The notes under the pieces are model-generated. The model searched no databases, was not told the DNA's origin, and saw only the letters and a list, made by a program, of their open reading frames with translations. The translations under genes and the position numbers were made by a program. Source: JAAYCI01 sp047972265 (GTDB taxonomy: Bacteria; Bacillota; Clostridia; Oscillospirales; Ruminococcaceae). From it: 37,685 nucleotides of DNA. This document shows positions 31,463 through 37,685 of this stretch, in pieces (position 1 is the first letter of the stretch; each line of letters starts with the position of its first letter). The stretch lies in NCBI GenBank assembly GCA_047972265.1, contig JBKEAM010000100.1, positions 1 through 37,685 on the forward strand. The letters run 5' to 3'.

Positions 31463-31708
31463 CTAAATGTTTTTGCCTATACGTATGGCCTCTTTGGGGT
31501 TTGCGTATTTGTTAAGCTGGCGCACCCCACGGGCGGTATATAAATAAAAGATAAAATAAGAAATAAAAATAACGGCAAAGGCACTGCACAGTACAATGGC
31601 AATGGTTGCGCCGTTGTTTATCCCTGCGGAAATGCAAAGGCCCGCAACAACAAAAATACAAACTGCTGCAATAATAGCTACAATAAGGCGTACTTTTTTA
31701 GGTATCAT
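31463..31708 (-). pseudogene. Membrane fragment, probable 5' half of a broken membrane-TPR gene
   Basis: The 81-residue product has two membrane helices ('LIVAIIAAVCIFVVAGLCI' and 'TIAIVLCSAFAVIFISYFIFYLY') and a cytoplasmic tail ending 'NPKEAIRIGKNI'. The ATG at 31708 has GAAGGAA upstream, so it is probably translated. Just before the stop (31463-31465) is a run of five A (minus strand, 31470-31474). Shifting frame there continues as KHLEQIL, then a TAA, then NQAAGLTRQNTLF, leading into the TPR frame. It could also be a genuine small membrane protein. Confidence 0.6.
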
Positions 31709-31748
31709 ATTATTCCTTCTTTCTTTGCAAAAGTATAGCACAAATTAG

Positions 31749-31818
31749 GGCGCAAAACACCTCTGCCGCAATGTGAAAAAGGGTTTAACTTGTACAGTTT
31801 TGCGCCTTACAGTATACT
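31749..31818. promoter_or_regulatory. Divergent promoters with a 10-base inverted repeat
   Basis: For the ABC pair (+), TTGTAC at 31790-31795 and TATACT at 31813-31818 with a 17-base spacer form a promoter. For the minus side, TGCTATACT (31740-31732) looks like an extended -10. GGCGCAAAAC at 31749-31758 and GTTTTGCGCC at 31797-31806 are a perfect inverted repeat with 38 bases between the arms; the right arm lies inside the + promoter spacer. This suggests a shared repressor. Confidence 0.55.
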
Positions 31819-31880
31819 TAACATGTGGTTTATTTTTAAACTAAGTGCTGCTATACAAGAAAAGGACGGTTTAAAACGAT

Positions 31881-32612
31881 ATGATACAGGTAACCAATGT
31901 TTCTAAAAAATATGGCAAAATGCTTGCAAACGATAATGTAAGCCTTACGGTACAGCCGGGAGAATTAACGGTGCTGTTGGGGCCAAACGGGGCGGGTAAA
32001 TCTACCCTTATTAAATCTATATGCGGGTTGCTGCGCTTTACGGGCGAAATAGAAATATGTGGGCACCCAAACCGCAGTATGGAGGCAAAAACACTGCTCG
32101 GCTATGTACCCGAAATGCCCGCAATGTACAATATGCTTACGGTAGAAGAGCACCTGCAATTTATTGCCAAGGCCTACCGCCTGCAAGACTGGCAGCAGCG
32201 TGCAGAGGATTTGATGGTGCGTTTTGAGCTGGATGATAAACGCAAAAAGTTGGGGCAGGAGCTTTCTAAGGGGATGCAGCAAAAGGTAAGCATTTGCTGC
32301 GCATTGCTGCCAAAACCCAAGGCGGTTATTTTTGACGAACCCTTTGTAGGGCTGGACCCGCACGCCATTAGGCAGCTAAAAGAGTTGATGAGCGAAATGA
32401 AAGCCGAGGGCGCGGCTCTAATGATAAGCACCCACCTAATAGATAGTATGGAAGAAACCTGGGACACCACCCATATTATGAAGAGCGGGCGCATTTTTGA
32501 AACCCGCAGCCGCACAGGCGCACAGGACGGCGAAAGCCTTGAAGACCTGTACTTTAGAATTACAGAGGGTGCCGCCAAGGCAGAAGAAAATGGCGGGGAG
32601 GATGCCCAATGA
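31881..32612 (+). CDS. ABC transporter ATP-binding protein (EcsA-like)
   Basis: The 243-residue ATPase has Walker A 'LLGPNGAGKSTLIKSICGLL' near 33-52, a Q-loop around 'GYVPEMPAMYNMLTVEEHL', signature 'ELSKGMQQKVSICCALLPKPK' and Walker B 'AVIFDEPFVGLDP' with an H-loop 'MISTHLIDSMEETWD'. It resembles ATPases of exporter pairs such as Ecs. It forms an operon with the large permease whose start overlaps its stop (ATGA). The ribosome site (AAAGGACGG) is somewhat distant from the ATG. Confidence 0.92.
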   Translation: MIQVTNVSKKYGKMLANDNVSLTVQPGELTVLLGPNGAGKSTLIKSICGLLRFTGEIEICGHPNRSMEAKTLLGYVPEMPAMYNMLTVEEHLQFIAKAYRLQDWQQRAEDLMVRFELDDKRKKLGQELSKGMQQKVSICCALLPKPKAVIFDEPFVGLDPHAIRQLKELMSEMKAEGAALMISTHLIDSMEETWDTTHIMKSGRIFETRSRTGAQDGESLEDLYFRITEGAAKAEENGGEDAQ

Positions 32613-34204
32613 AAAGCCTGCTGTTTTTGATAAGAAAAACCGCTAAAAACAAACTGCTGCAACTGCGGCGCAAACCGGCGCTGTTAATTGTATATGTTTT
32701 GTTTATAGGGTTTATGGTGTTTTCTTTGGTGCCTATGTTTAACAGCCAGCCAATAACCAGCGAGCTGCAGGACATCGGCTGGCTAAAACTGATATTTTTG
32801 GGCTACACCCTGCTGTTTTTGTTTAGCGGTATATACGCCGGGGTTTCTACCGGGGGCAGTTTGTTTAGCATGGCAGACGCAAACTTTTTGTTTGGCGCGC
32901 CGGTAGGCCCTAAAAAGATTTTGGGCTACGGCATTATAAACCAGGCGGCCAAAAGCCTGTTTGCCAGTGTGTTTATACTGTTTACCGGCAATATGCTGCA
33001 CAGCACCTGGGGCATACAGCCCGGGCAGCTTGTGGTTTTGTTTTTGGGTTATGTTTTAATGCTGCTTATCAGCCAGTTGGTTTCTATTTGTTTGTATATG
33101 TTAGTGGGCGGCCGCCCGCAAAGAAAAAAAGTGGTGGGCATTGTGTGCGTATTGCTAATGGTGCCCCTGCTGGTAAGTGTGCTTATACCCTATTTGCAGG
33201 GCGTACCCGTTACGCAGGCGCTTTTGCAGGCAATGGATGGCAACATACTGCTTACCCTGCCGCTTGCCGGATGGACAGCACAGGGCGTTTTTGCGGTGCT
33301 GGCGGGCGATATTGGCATAGCAGCCATTGCTACCGGCCTTAACATTGCGCTTGTGGTAATTTCTGTAATATGGATAATGGCCGGCAAAGCCGATTACTAC
33401 GAAGATGTTTTGGTGGCTACCGAAACGGCTTTTCAGCGCCAGCAGGCCGCTAAAGAGGGCAACATGAACGCGATGGAAACCCGCCGCAATATTAAAAATA
33501 CCGGCAAGGCCGGTATTTGGGGTACGGGGGCTTCGGCTTTTTTGGGCAAGCATATTAAAGAAACTATGCGGCGCAACGCCCTTAAAATTTTTGACGGAAG
33601 TTCTATCAGCTTTATTGTTACCGCTGTAATAATGGCTTTCTTTTTAAGGGGAGAGGGCAGCTTGCTTACTGTTTTGCCCACCACCATGTTTTTGCGGGTA
33701 TTTTTGGTGGGTACCGGCCTTGGCCTTAAAGAGCTTTACTCTCACTACATTTTTATGGTGCCGGCCACCTCTTTTTCTAAGCTGGTTTGGAGCAACCTTG
33801 AAATGGCGGTAAAAAGCCTGGCCGAAAGTGTAGTGGCCTTTGTGGTAGCGGGTATTTTGGTGCAGGCTGCCCCGCTGGAAATATTTTTAAGCATTTTGGT
33901 TACATCAATGTTTACCCTGTTACTGGTGGCAATAAACCTGTTTTCGATGCGTATTTTTACTAGTATTATCAGCCAGGGGCTGCTGCTTACCCTGTACTTT
34001 TTATTTGTAATTGTAATTATGGTACCGGGTGTTGTGGGCGGCGTGCTGCTTGCAATGCTTGTGGGCGGGGCTTTGGCAATGCCGGTAGCGCTTGCCACTA
34101 TATTGCTGTGGGAAGTTTTAATGAGCCTTTTGTTCTTCTTTTTAAGCAGGGGCGTATTGGATACCTGCGATATTGAAACCATGCCCCAAAGCACCCGCGG
34201 CTAA
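32609..34204 (+). CDS. Large ABC exporter permease (putative ABC exporter family)
   Basis: The 531-residue membrane protein is the permease partner of the preceding ATPase. It opens with a basic stretch 'SLLFLIRKTAKNKLLQLRRKP' and a first helix 'ALLIVYVLFIGFMVFSLVPMF', has about twelve membrane segments overall, the segment 'FSMADANFLFGAPVGPKKILGYG', and a large central cytoplasmic loop (about 265-320) with 'ETRRNIKNTGKAGIWGTGASAF'. The layout fits the 'putative ABC exporter' family (Pfam PF16962, assigned from memory of its pattern). The substrate is unknown. A strong terminator follows. Confidence 0.85.
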   Translation: MKSLLFLIRKTAKNKLLQLRRKPALLIVYVLFIGFMVFSLVPMFNSQPITSELQDIGWLKLIFLGYTLLFLFSGIYAGVSTGGSLFSMADANFLFGAPVGPKKILGYGIINQAAKSLFASVFILFTGNMLHSTWGIQPGQLVVLFLGYVLMLLISQLVSICLYMLVGGRPQRKKVVGIVCVLLMVPLLVSVLIPYLQGVPVTQALLQAMDGNILLTLPLAGWTAQGVFAVLAGDIGIAAIATGLNIALVVISVIWIMAGKADYYEDVLVATETAFQRQQAAKEGNMNAMETRRNIKNTGKAGIWGTGASAFLGKHIKETMRRNALKIFDGSSISFIVTAVIMAFFLRGEGSLLTVLPTTMFLRVFLVGTGLGLKELYSHYIFMVPATSFSKLVWSNLEMAVKSLAESVVAFVVAGILVQAAPLEIFLSILVTSMFTLLLVAINLFSMRIFTSIISQGLLLTLYFLFVIVIMVPGVVGGVLLAMLVGGALAMPVALATILLWEVLMSLLFFFLSRGVLDTCDIETMPQSTRG

Positions 34205-34222
34205 TATCTGCGTATTATTTTT

Positions 34223-34259
34223 AAGCAGCCTGCACCCTTGTGGTGCGGGCTGCTTTTTT
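34223..34259 (+). terminator. Intrinsic terminator of the ABC exporter pair
   Basis: GCAGCC-TGCACC and GGTGCG-GGCTGC form a 12-base stem with minor mismatch, followed by TTTTTT. Confidence 0.9.
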
Positions 34260-34312
34260 ACTGCGGCAGGGCTGCATTGTGCTGGTTTTTATTTGCTTAA
34301 ATACACATAAAC

Positions 34313-34360
34313 CCAATAAAACCACCCACGCCTTTGTATGGCGGCAGGTGGTTTTATTGG
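34313..34360. terminator. Bidirectional hairpin between convergent genes
   Basis: CCAATAAAACCACC at 34313-34326 pairs perfectly with GGTGGTTTTATTGG at 34347-34360, with a small GCC/GGC helix in the 20-base loop. It would end transcription from both sides. Confidence 0.75.
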
Positions 34361-34474
34361 ATGTTGGAGCGTATATGGAGTGTATAGGAACAGCAAAGCC
34401 AGAGGGGGAAAACTGCTGTGCTTTGCCTAGGGGCTTATGGCTGTGCCAAATAAAACTGTTTGGCAGGTATAGGC

Positions 34475-35689
34475 TTATGCTGTAGTGGCTGTGGTGTTTT
34501 GGCCCATGCCGCCACCGGGGCGCTGGCCGCCGCCCATGCCACCACCCATACCGCCACCCATCATTTGCGCGGGCAGTTCGGTAAGGGTTGTGCCGTTTAC
34601 AATCAGTGTACCGCCAGTAAAGCTGCCCACACCGTCGTAATCAATTGCAGATTGAGCGGTGAGGGTTACAACGCCGCCTGCAATGGTTAAATCGCCATTG
34701 CTGTCCAGCGCGTCGGTATCGCCCTGCGCTACAGATACGGTTAAGTTGCCGCCGTTAATGGTAATGCTTAGGCCGGTGGTGATAATAGCGGATGCGGAAG
34801 CATTGATTCCGTCATCGGTGGCATACACGGTAATATCGCCGTCATCGATGATGATTACCGGGGCTTCAATGCCCTCAACACTGGTTATAATGTTGATGGT
34901 GCCGCCCGTGATTTGTAATTTTTGTTCGGCCTTAATGGCGTCGTCGCCCGAGTTGATGGTGATGTCGCCGCCCGCAATTTGCAACAGCCCTTTTTCCAAA
35001 TCACTGTCGTTGCTGGATTTCATCCCGTCTTGTACGGCGTCAATTACAATGGTGCCGCCGTAAATGGTTAGCGAGTCTTTACCGCGAATCCCATCATCGG
35101 CACTGGTTACATTGATGGTGCCGGAATAAATCCAAAGGTCGTCTTTGCCCACAATTCCATCGGCAAAGTTTGAGGTCACATTTAGCGTACCGTCGCCCGA
35201 GATAATCAGATCATCGGCAGAATAGATTGCGCCGTCAATTTCTTCATCGCTGCGGGTGGCGGCATCTTCTACAGTGTTGGTGGTGCCCGATGCGAGACTA
35301 AGCACTGTCAAATCGGCGCTTTCGACATATATTGCTGCGCCCTGGGTGCTTTTAATGCTTGCGTTGCTTAATACAATTTTTACGTTGCCATTGGCGTTTA
35401 CGGTAATTTGGCCGGTAGTGCTGCCGGTAAAAATATAGGTTCCGGCAGCCGTAATGGCGTATCCATCATCGCTCAAGCTCACCTCTGTAGTGGGCAAAGC
35501 GTCCCAATCTATGTCTCCGTCTTGGTTTGTTTGCACGGTAGATGTGGTGGCGGTGGTTGAGGTTGTGGTGGTTGTAGCGGTATTGCCGGTTGCTGGTGTT
35601 GAGGATACGGCGGTTTGGCCGCAGGCTGCCATAATGGCAATAACAAAGCTAAGCAGCATAAGTGTGGCGGATATTTTAAGTTTTTTCAT
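34475..35689 (-). CDS. Carbohydrate-binding beta-helix lipoprotein (Cthe_2159/DUF4353-like)
   Basis: The 404-residue protein is a predicted surface lipoprotein. Its signal peptide ends in the lipobox Met-Ala-Ala-Cys (Cys 23) and a long Thr/Ser-rich linker follows. From about residue 70 on, strand-turn repeats of roughly 20-25 residues dominate, with the recurring pattern D-[DGF]-[GA]-[IMV] after 'INVTSA', 'IVIDAV', 'ITINSG', 'INIITS' and similar strands, typical of the right-handed beta-helix of the Cthe_2159 family, which binds acidic polysaccharide. The tail is Gly/Met-rich (GGGMGGGMGGGQRPGGGM) and ends NTTATTA. It is the third gene after VTC and DUF4956, whose homologues often cluster with it. 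AGAGGTAA precedes the ATG. Confidence 0.85.
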   Translation of the reverse strand: MKKLKISATLMLLSFVIAIMAACGQTAVSSTPATGNTATTTTTSTTATTSTVQTNQDGDIDWDALPTTEVSLSDDGYAITAAGTYIFTGSTTGQITVNANGNVKIVLSNASIKSTQGAAIYVESADLTVLSLASGTTNTVEDAATRSDEEIDGAIYSADDLIISGDGTLNVTSNFADGIVGKDDLWIYSGTINVTSADDGIRGKDSLTIYGGTIVIDAVQDGMKSSNDSDLEKGLLQIAGGDITINSGDDAIKAEQKLQITGGTINIITSVEGIEAPVIIIDDGDITVYATDDGINASASAIITTGLSITINGGNLTVSVAQGDTDALDSNGDLTIAGGVVTLTAQSAIDYDGVGSFTGGTLIVNGTTLTELPAQMMGGGMGGGMGGGQRPGGGMGQNTTATTA

Positions 35690-35803
35690 AATTTATTACC
35701 TCTGGTAGAATATTTTGGTGTTGGTTATTTGTATGCAAAAGGCTTTGACGCTGCAAAGCGGTTTGCCTAATTGTATGGGCCTTGCTGTGTGTTATAAAAC
35801 AAA

Positions 35804-36478
35804 TTACAGTTCCTCGCGTGCCGGCAGGCTGCGTCCGCAGCTTATGTTAAGGTTGCCGTTGCGGGTACGTATCTCATCTATAAATTGTTTTTCGGTTTGG
35901 GGGTCTTTTAATACAATAGTATATTGCAGTTCAAACAAGCTGCCAAGGCTGCTGGTTTTTACACGTTCTAGTCGGGCGCTTTTTGTATAGCTGGTAAAAA
36001 GGTCTGTAAAAAGGTTTGCGTAATCCAGGTTTTCTGGTATGGTAACGTTTAATGTTTTTACGTTGCCAGATTTTTCTCCAAAATCCAGCAGGGTGTACAG
36101 CAGCATTATCAGCCCTACAATTATGGTAAATAGTACGGCGTATGCAATGTAGCCCATGCCGGTGGCAAGGCCAATGGCCATTGCAAAAAAGATGCTGGAG
36201 ATTTCTCGGGCGCTGCCGGGGGCAGAGCGAAAACGTACCAGGCTAAACGCGCCCATTACAGCTACACCGGTGCCAAGGTTGCCGTTTACAAGTAAAATAA
36301 CGGCCTGTATCAGTACGGGCAGCAGGGCAATGGTGAGCACAAAGTTTTTGGTGTAGGTATTGCGTACCATATATACAAGTGCCACTATAACCCCAAGCAC
36401 CAAAGAGGCGAGGGTGCAAAGCAAAATTTCGGTAACGGTGATAGCACCGGTAGTAGAAGCAAGAATACTGTTTAACAT
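35804..36478 (-). CDS. DUF4956 membrane protein
   Basis: The 224-residue protein (ATG at 36478, AAAGGAG upstream) has four or more membrane helices (about 13-38, 46-64, 65-85 and 110-140). The strongly conserved segment 'MGAFSLVRFRSAPGSAREISSI' is followed by 'FFAMAIGLATGMGYIAYAV', and a C-terminal cytoplasmic domain of about 90 residues ends in 'CGRSLPAREEL'. This is the DUF4956 pattern. Function is unknown. It is found next to VTC-domain polyphosphate polymerases and may be a partner or polyphosphate channel; that is inference. A hairpin (TGGCGGGC/GCCCGCCA, 36504-36532) lies in its upstream leader. Confidence 0.87.
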   Translation of the reverse strand: MLNSILASTTGAITVTEILLCTLASLVLGVIVALVYMVRNTYTKNFVLTIALLPVLIQAVILLVNGNLGTGVAVMGAFSLVRFRSAPGSAREISSIFFAMAIGLATGMGYIAYAVLFTIIVGLIMLLYTLLDFGEKSGNVKTLNVTIPENLDYANLFTDLFTSYTKSARLERVKTSSLGSLFELQYTIVLKDPQTEKQFIDEIRTRNGNLNISCGRSLPAREEL

Positions 36479-36607
36479 AAGACACTCCTTTTGGGTATGT
36501 ACTTGGCGGGCACTTTTGGCCGCCGCCCGCCATATTATGGTGTTATAAATGTAAAGCATTAAAGGTGCGGCAAGTAAATGCTTTGTGTAAATTGCGGTTA
36601 TGGGTGG

Positions 36608-37363
36608 TTACAATGCACGCCTAAGCTCGGGGCTGTAAAAAACCGAAGAAGCACGGGCGGGTTGAAGGGCGGGCAATTCAATTTCGGGCATCAGCTGCGG
36701 GTAAAGGCTGCCGTATTTAGAAAAAGAGATGGGAAAAGCCTTTTCTTCGCTTAGCAGGCGCGTCATCCAAAGAGGCAGGGGGCCGGAGGCTTTTACCTCC
36801 AGTAAAATGCGGGGAAGTGCCAGTATGGGGGTACCGTAATCCCCTGCTGATAAAGAAAGCTGTGTGCCGCGCCAGCGCAGGTTAGAGTCGAACGTAACGC
36901 GCAAACTGGGGTCTTCTGCCCCGCAAAAAGCAATACGGTCGTAACTTAAAAGGGCTGTGGGCTGCGGGTTGTTTTGGTACAAAAACCATTCTATCTCGCG
37001 GCTTATCTGGCTTTGCTGCTGTGGCAGTACACCGTACTCCAGCCACGCTTCGGCTTCATCCAACAACAGCGGCAGGCGGCGTTTGTAAGAAATGCCCGCA
37101 ACCTTTTTCTTTAATTCTAAAAAAACAGTATCGTTTGCGCCGGGGGGGCCATAGCTGCGCAGGCGTAGTTTTTCTTTGTAAGCGGGCTTATCCTGCGAGG
37201 CGCGTGCGGCTTGCAGGCCCTCGGTATCGTAATAAAGGGTGCACAGGGTGTATGCGCCGTACTCATCGGGTACAATGTGGTTTTGCATCCCCTGTTGTAT
37301 GGCAGCGGCCTGCGCCGGGGTAAGCATATATTTTTTCTCGTGCCGTTCAAAAACGGTTTGCAT
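36608..37363 (-). CDS. VTC-domain polyphosphate polymerase
   Basis: The 251-residue protein is a stand-alone VTC domain, the tunnel-shaped enzyme that polymerises polyphosphate from ATP in yeast vacuolar Vtc4. Visible tunnel residues are 'ERHEKKYML' at the N-terminus, 'TLYYDTEGL', the basic 'KEKLRLRSYG' (K65, R67, R69), 'FLELKKK' with E83 and K85, 'SYKRRLPL', and near the C-terminus 'LRVTFDSNLRW' and 'ILLEVKASGPLPLWM'. The ATG at 37363 has AAGGAGGG upstream. The open frame runs on through the hexamer repeat as Leu-Pro codons to the window edge, but lacks family similarity there. It heads the cluster with DUF4956 and the lipoprotein. Confidence 0.88.
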   Translation of the reverse strand: MQTVFERHEKKYMLTPAQAAAIQQGMQNHIVPDEYGAYTLCTLYYDTEGLQAARASQDKPAYKEKLRLRSYGPPGANDTVFLELKKKVAGISYKRRLPLLLDEAEAWLEYGVLPQQQSQISREIEWFLYQNNPQPTALLSYDRIAFCGAEDPSLRVTFDSNLRWRGTQLSLSAGDYGTPILALPRILLEVKASGPLPLWMTRLLSEEKAFPISFSKYGSLYPQLMPEIELPALQPARASSVFYSPELRRAL

Positions 37364-37419
37364 AGTAGGCCCTCCTTGCTGTGGGGAATATTTGGTATGT
37401 GCCAAGAATACCCCCGGGG

Positions 37420-37477
37420 GGTGAAGACTGTGTGAAGATGACCTGATACCTGCCTGAAAGGTAAAGAAAATGTAAAA
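37420..37477 (-). promoter_or_regulatory. Two PhoP-box-like direct-repeat pairs upstream of the VTC gene
   Basis: On the minus strand TTTACA (37476-37471) and TTTACC (37465-37460) are 11 bases apart, and TTCACA (37436-37431) and TTCACC (37425-37420) are also 11 bases apart. Both pairs match the TT(A/C/T)ACA repeat pattern bound by PhoP in Bacillus. The two pairs are 40 bases apart and share their flanking layout. No clear -10 was identified between them and the ATG at 37363. Confidence 0.5.
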
Positions 37478-37521
37478 TTTTAGGGCAAAAATGGCTGCTG
37501 CCTGCCCAAAATACAAAAAAC

Positions 37522-37542
37522 ATTTTACAAAGCATGTAAAAT
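37522..37542. promoter_or_regulatory. Dyad ATTTTAC-N7-GTAAAAT
   Basis: This is a perfect seven-base inverted repeat just inside the hexamer repeat, upstream of the VTC gene. It contains another TTTACA on each strand. It could be a further regulator site or part of a promoter. Confidence 0.35.
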
Positions 37543-37545
37543 ATC

Positions 37546-37685
37546 GCAAAGGCAAAGGCAAAGGCAAAGGCAAAGGCAAAGGCAAAGGCAAAGGCAAAGG
37601 CAAAGGCAAAGGCAAAGGCAAAGGCAAAGGCAAAGGCAAAGGCAAAGGCAAAGTCAAAGGCAAAGGCAAAGGCAAAGTCAAAGGC
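37546..37685. repeat. Hexanucleotide tandem repeat (GCAAAG)n, running off the window
   Basis: At least 23 consecutive six-base units are present. All are identical apart from two single-base variants (G to T at 37654 and 37678), exactly four units apart. The array is cut by the window edge. It lies about 180 bases upstream of the VTC start, beyond the putative regulatory sites. Confidence 0.95.

Noticed and set aside
37364..37681. A Leu-Pro repeat domain fused to the N-terminus of the VTC protein
   Set aside because: A six-base repeat can never create a stop in a frame that is open once, and the good ribosome site and conserved start are at 37363.
37546..37685. A CRISPR array
   Set aside because: It is a contiguous six-base tandem repeat with no spacers and no cas genes nearby.

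Overview
The window is a stretch of chromosome from a low-redox, fermentative member of the Firmicutes, most likely class Clostridia near the Ruminococcaceae/Oscillospiraceae. This rests on gene content and order: cdaR followed by an FAD dehydrogenase; recJ-rel-dtd-MBL hydrolase-hemZ; mazG-hup-rqcP-divIC-yabR; long-form hpf; a phosphotransbutyrylase/butyrate kinase operon with a ferredoxin-dependent 2-oxoacid oxidoreductase; and Shine-Dalgarno sites of the AAGGAGG type. GC is intermediate by eye. No rRNA, tRNA, IS element, prophage or CRISPR array was seen.

Layout, left to right. 1-11230 (+): housekeeping genes, with the 3' part of cdaR (c-di-AMP cyclase regulator), an FAD-dependent dehydrogenase, recJ, bifunctional rel, dtd, a metallo-beta-lactamase-fold hydrolase, hemZ, a uridine-kinase-like nucleoside kinase and a small zinc-ribbon protein. 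11372-14839 (+): mazG, HU, rqcP, divIC, an S1-domain yabR homologue and hpf. The sporulation genes yabP and yabQ, usually between rqcP and divIC, are absent. 15214-19800 (+): a six-gene fermentation operon in which a 2-oxoacid is oxidised to an acyl-CoA by a ferredoxin oxidoreductase, converted to an acyl phosphate by Ptb and then to an acid plus ATP by Buk. This fits branched-chain amino acid fermentation. 19942-21945 (+): serC-serA serine biosynthesis. 22216-27307 (-): a BMP-type nucleoside or sugar ABC importer (binding lipoprotein, double ATPase, two permeases) behind a long structured leader.

28164-34204 is an accessory region. It holds a divergent NAD(P)H-binding reductase/HxlR regulator pair, a TauE-type permease, a VanZ-family protein, what looks like a broken membrane-TPR gene, and a divergently transcribed ABC exporter pair. 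34475-37363 (-) is a VTC-type polyphosphate polymerase, a DUF4956 membrane protein and a beta-helical carbohydrate-binding lipoprotein.

The most interesting region is the right end. Four TTYACM half-sites, in two 11-bp-period pairs, resemble Gram-positive PhoP boxes and lie directly upstream of the polyphosphate polymerase gene. A hexanucleotide tandem repeat of at least 23 units lies further upstream and runs off the window. Other unexplained signals are a multi-half-site dyad array in front of hpf, a candidate structured RNA between dtd and the MBL hydrolase, a 10-bp inverted repeat spanning the divergent promoters at 31.75 kb, and the long leader of the BMP importer.

All function calls come from reading motifs and gene order by eye. 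No database search or folding program was run.
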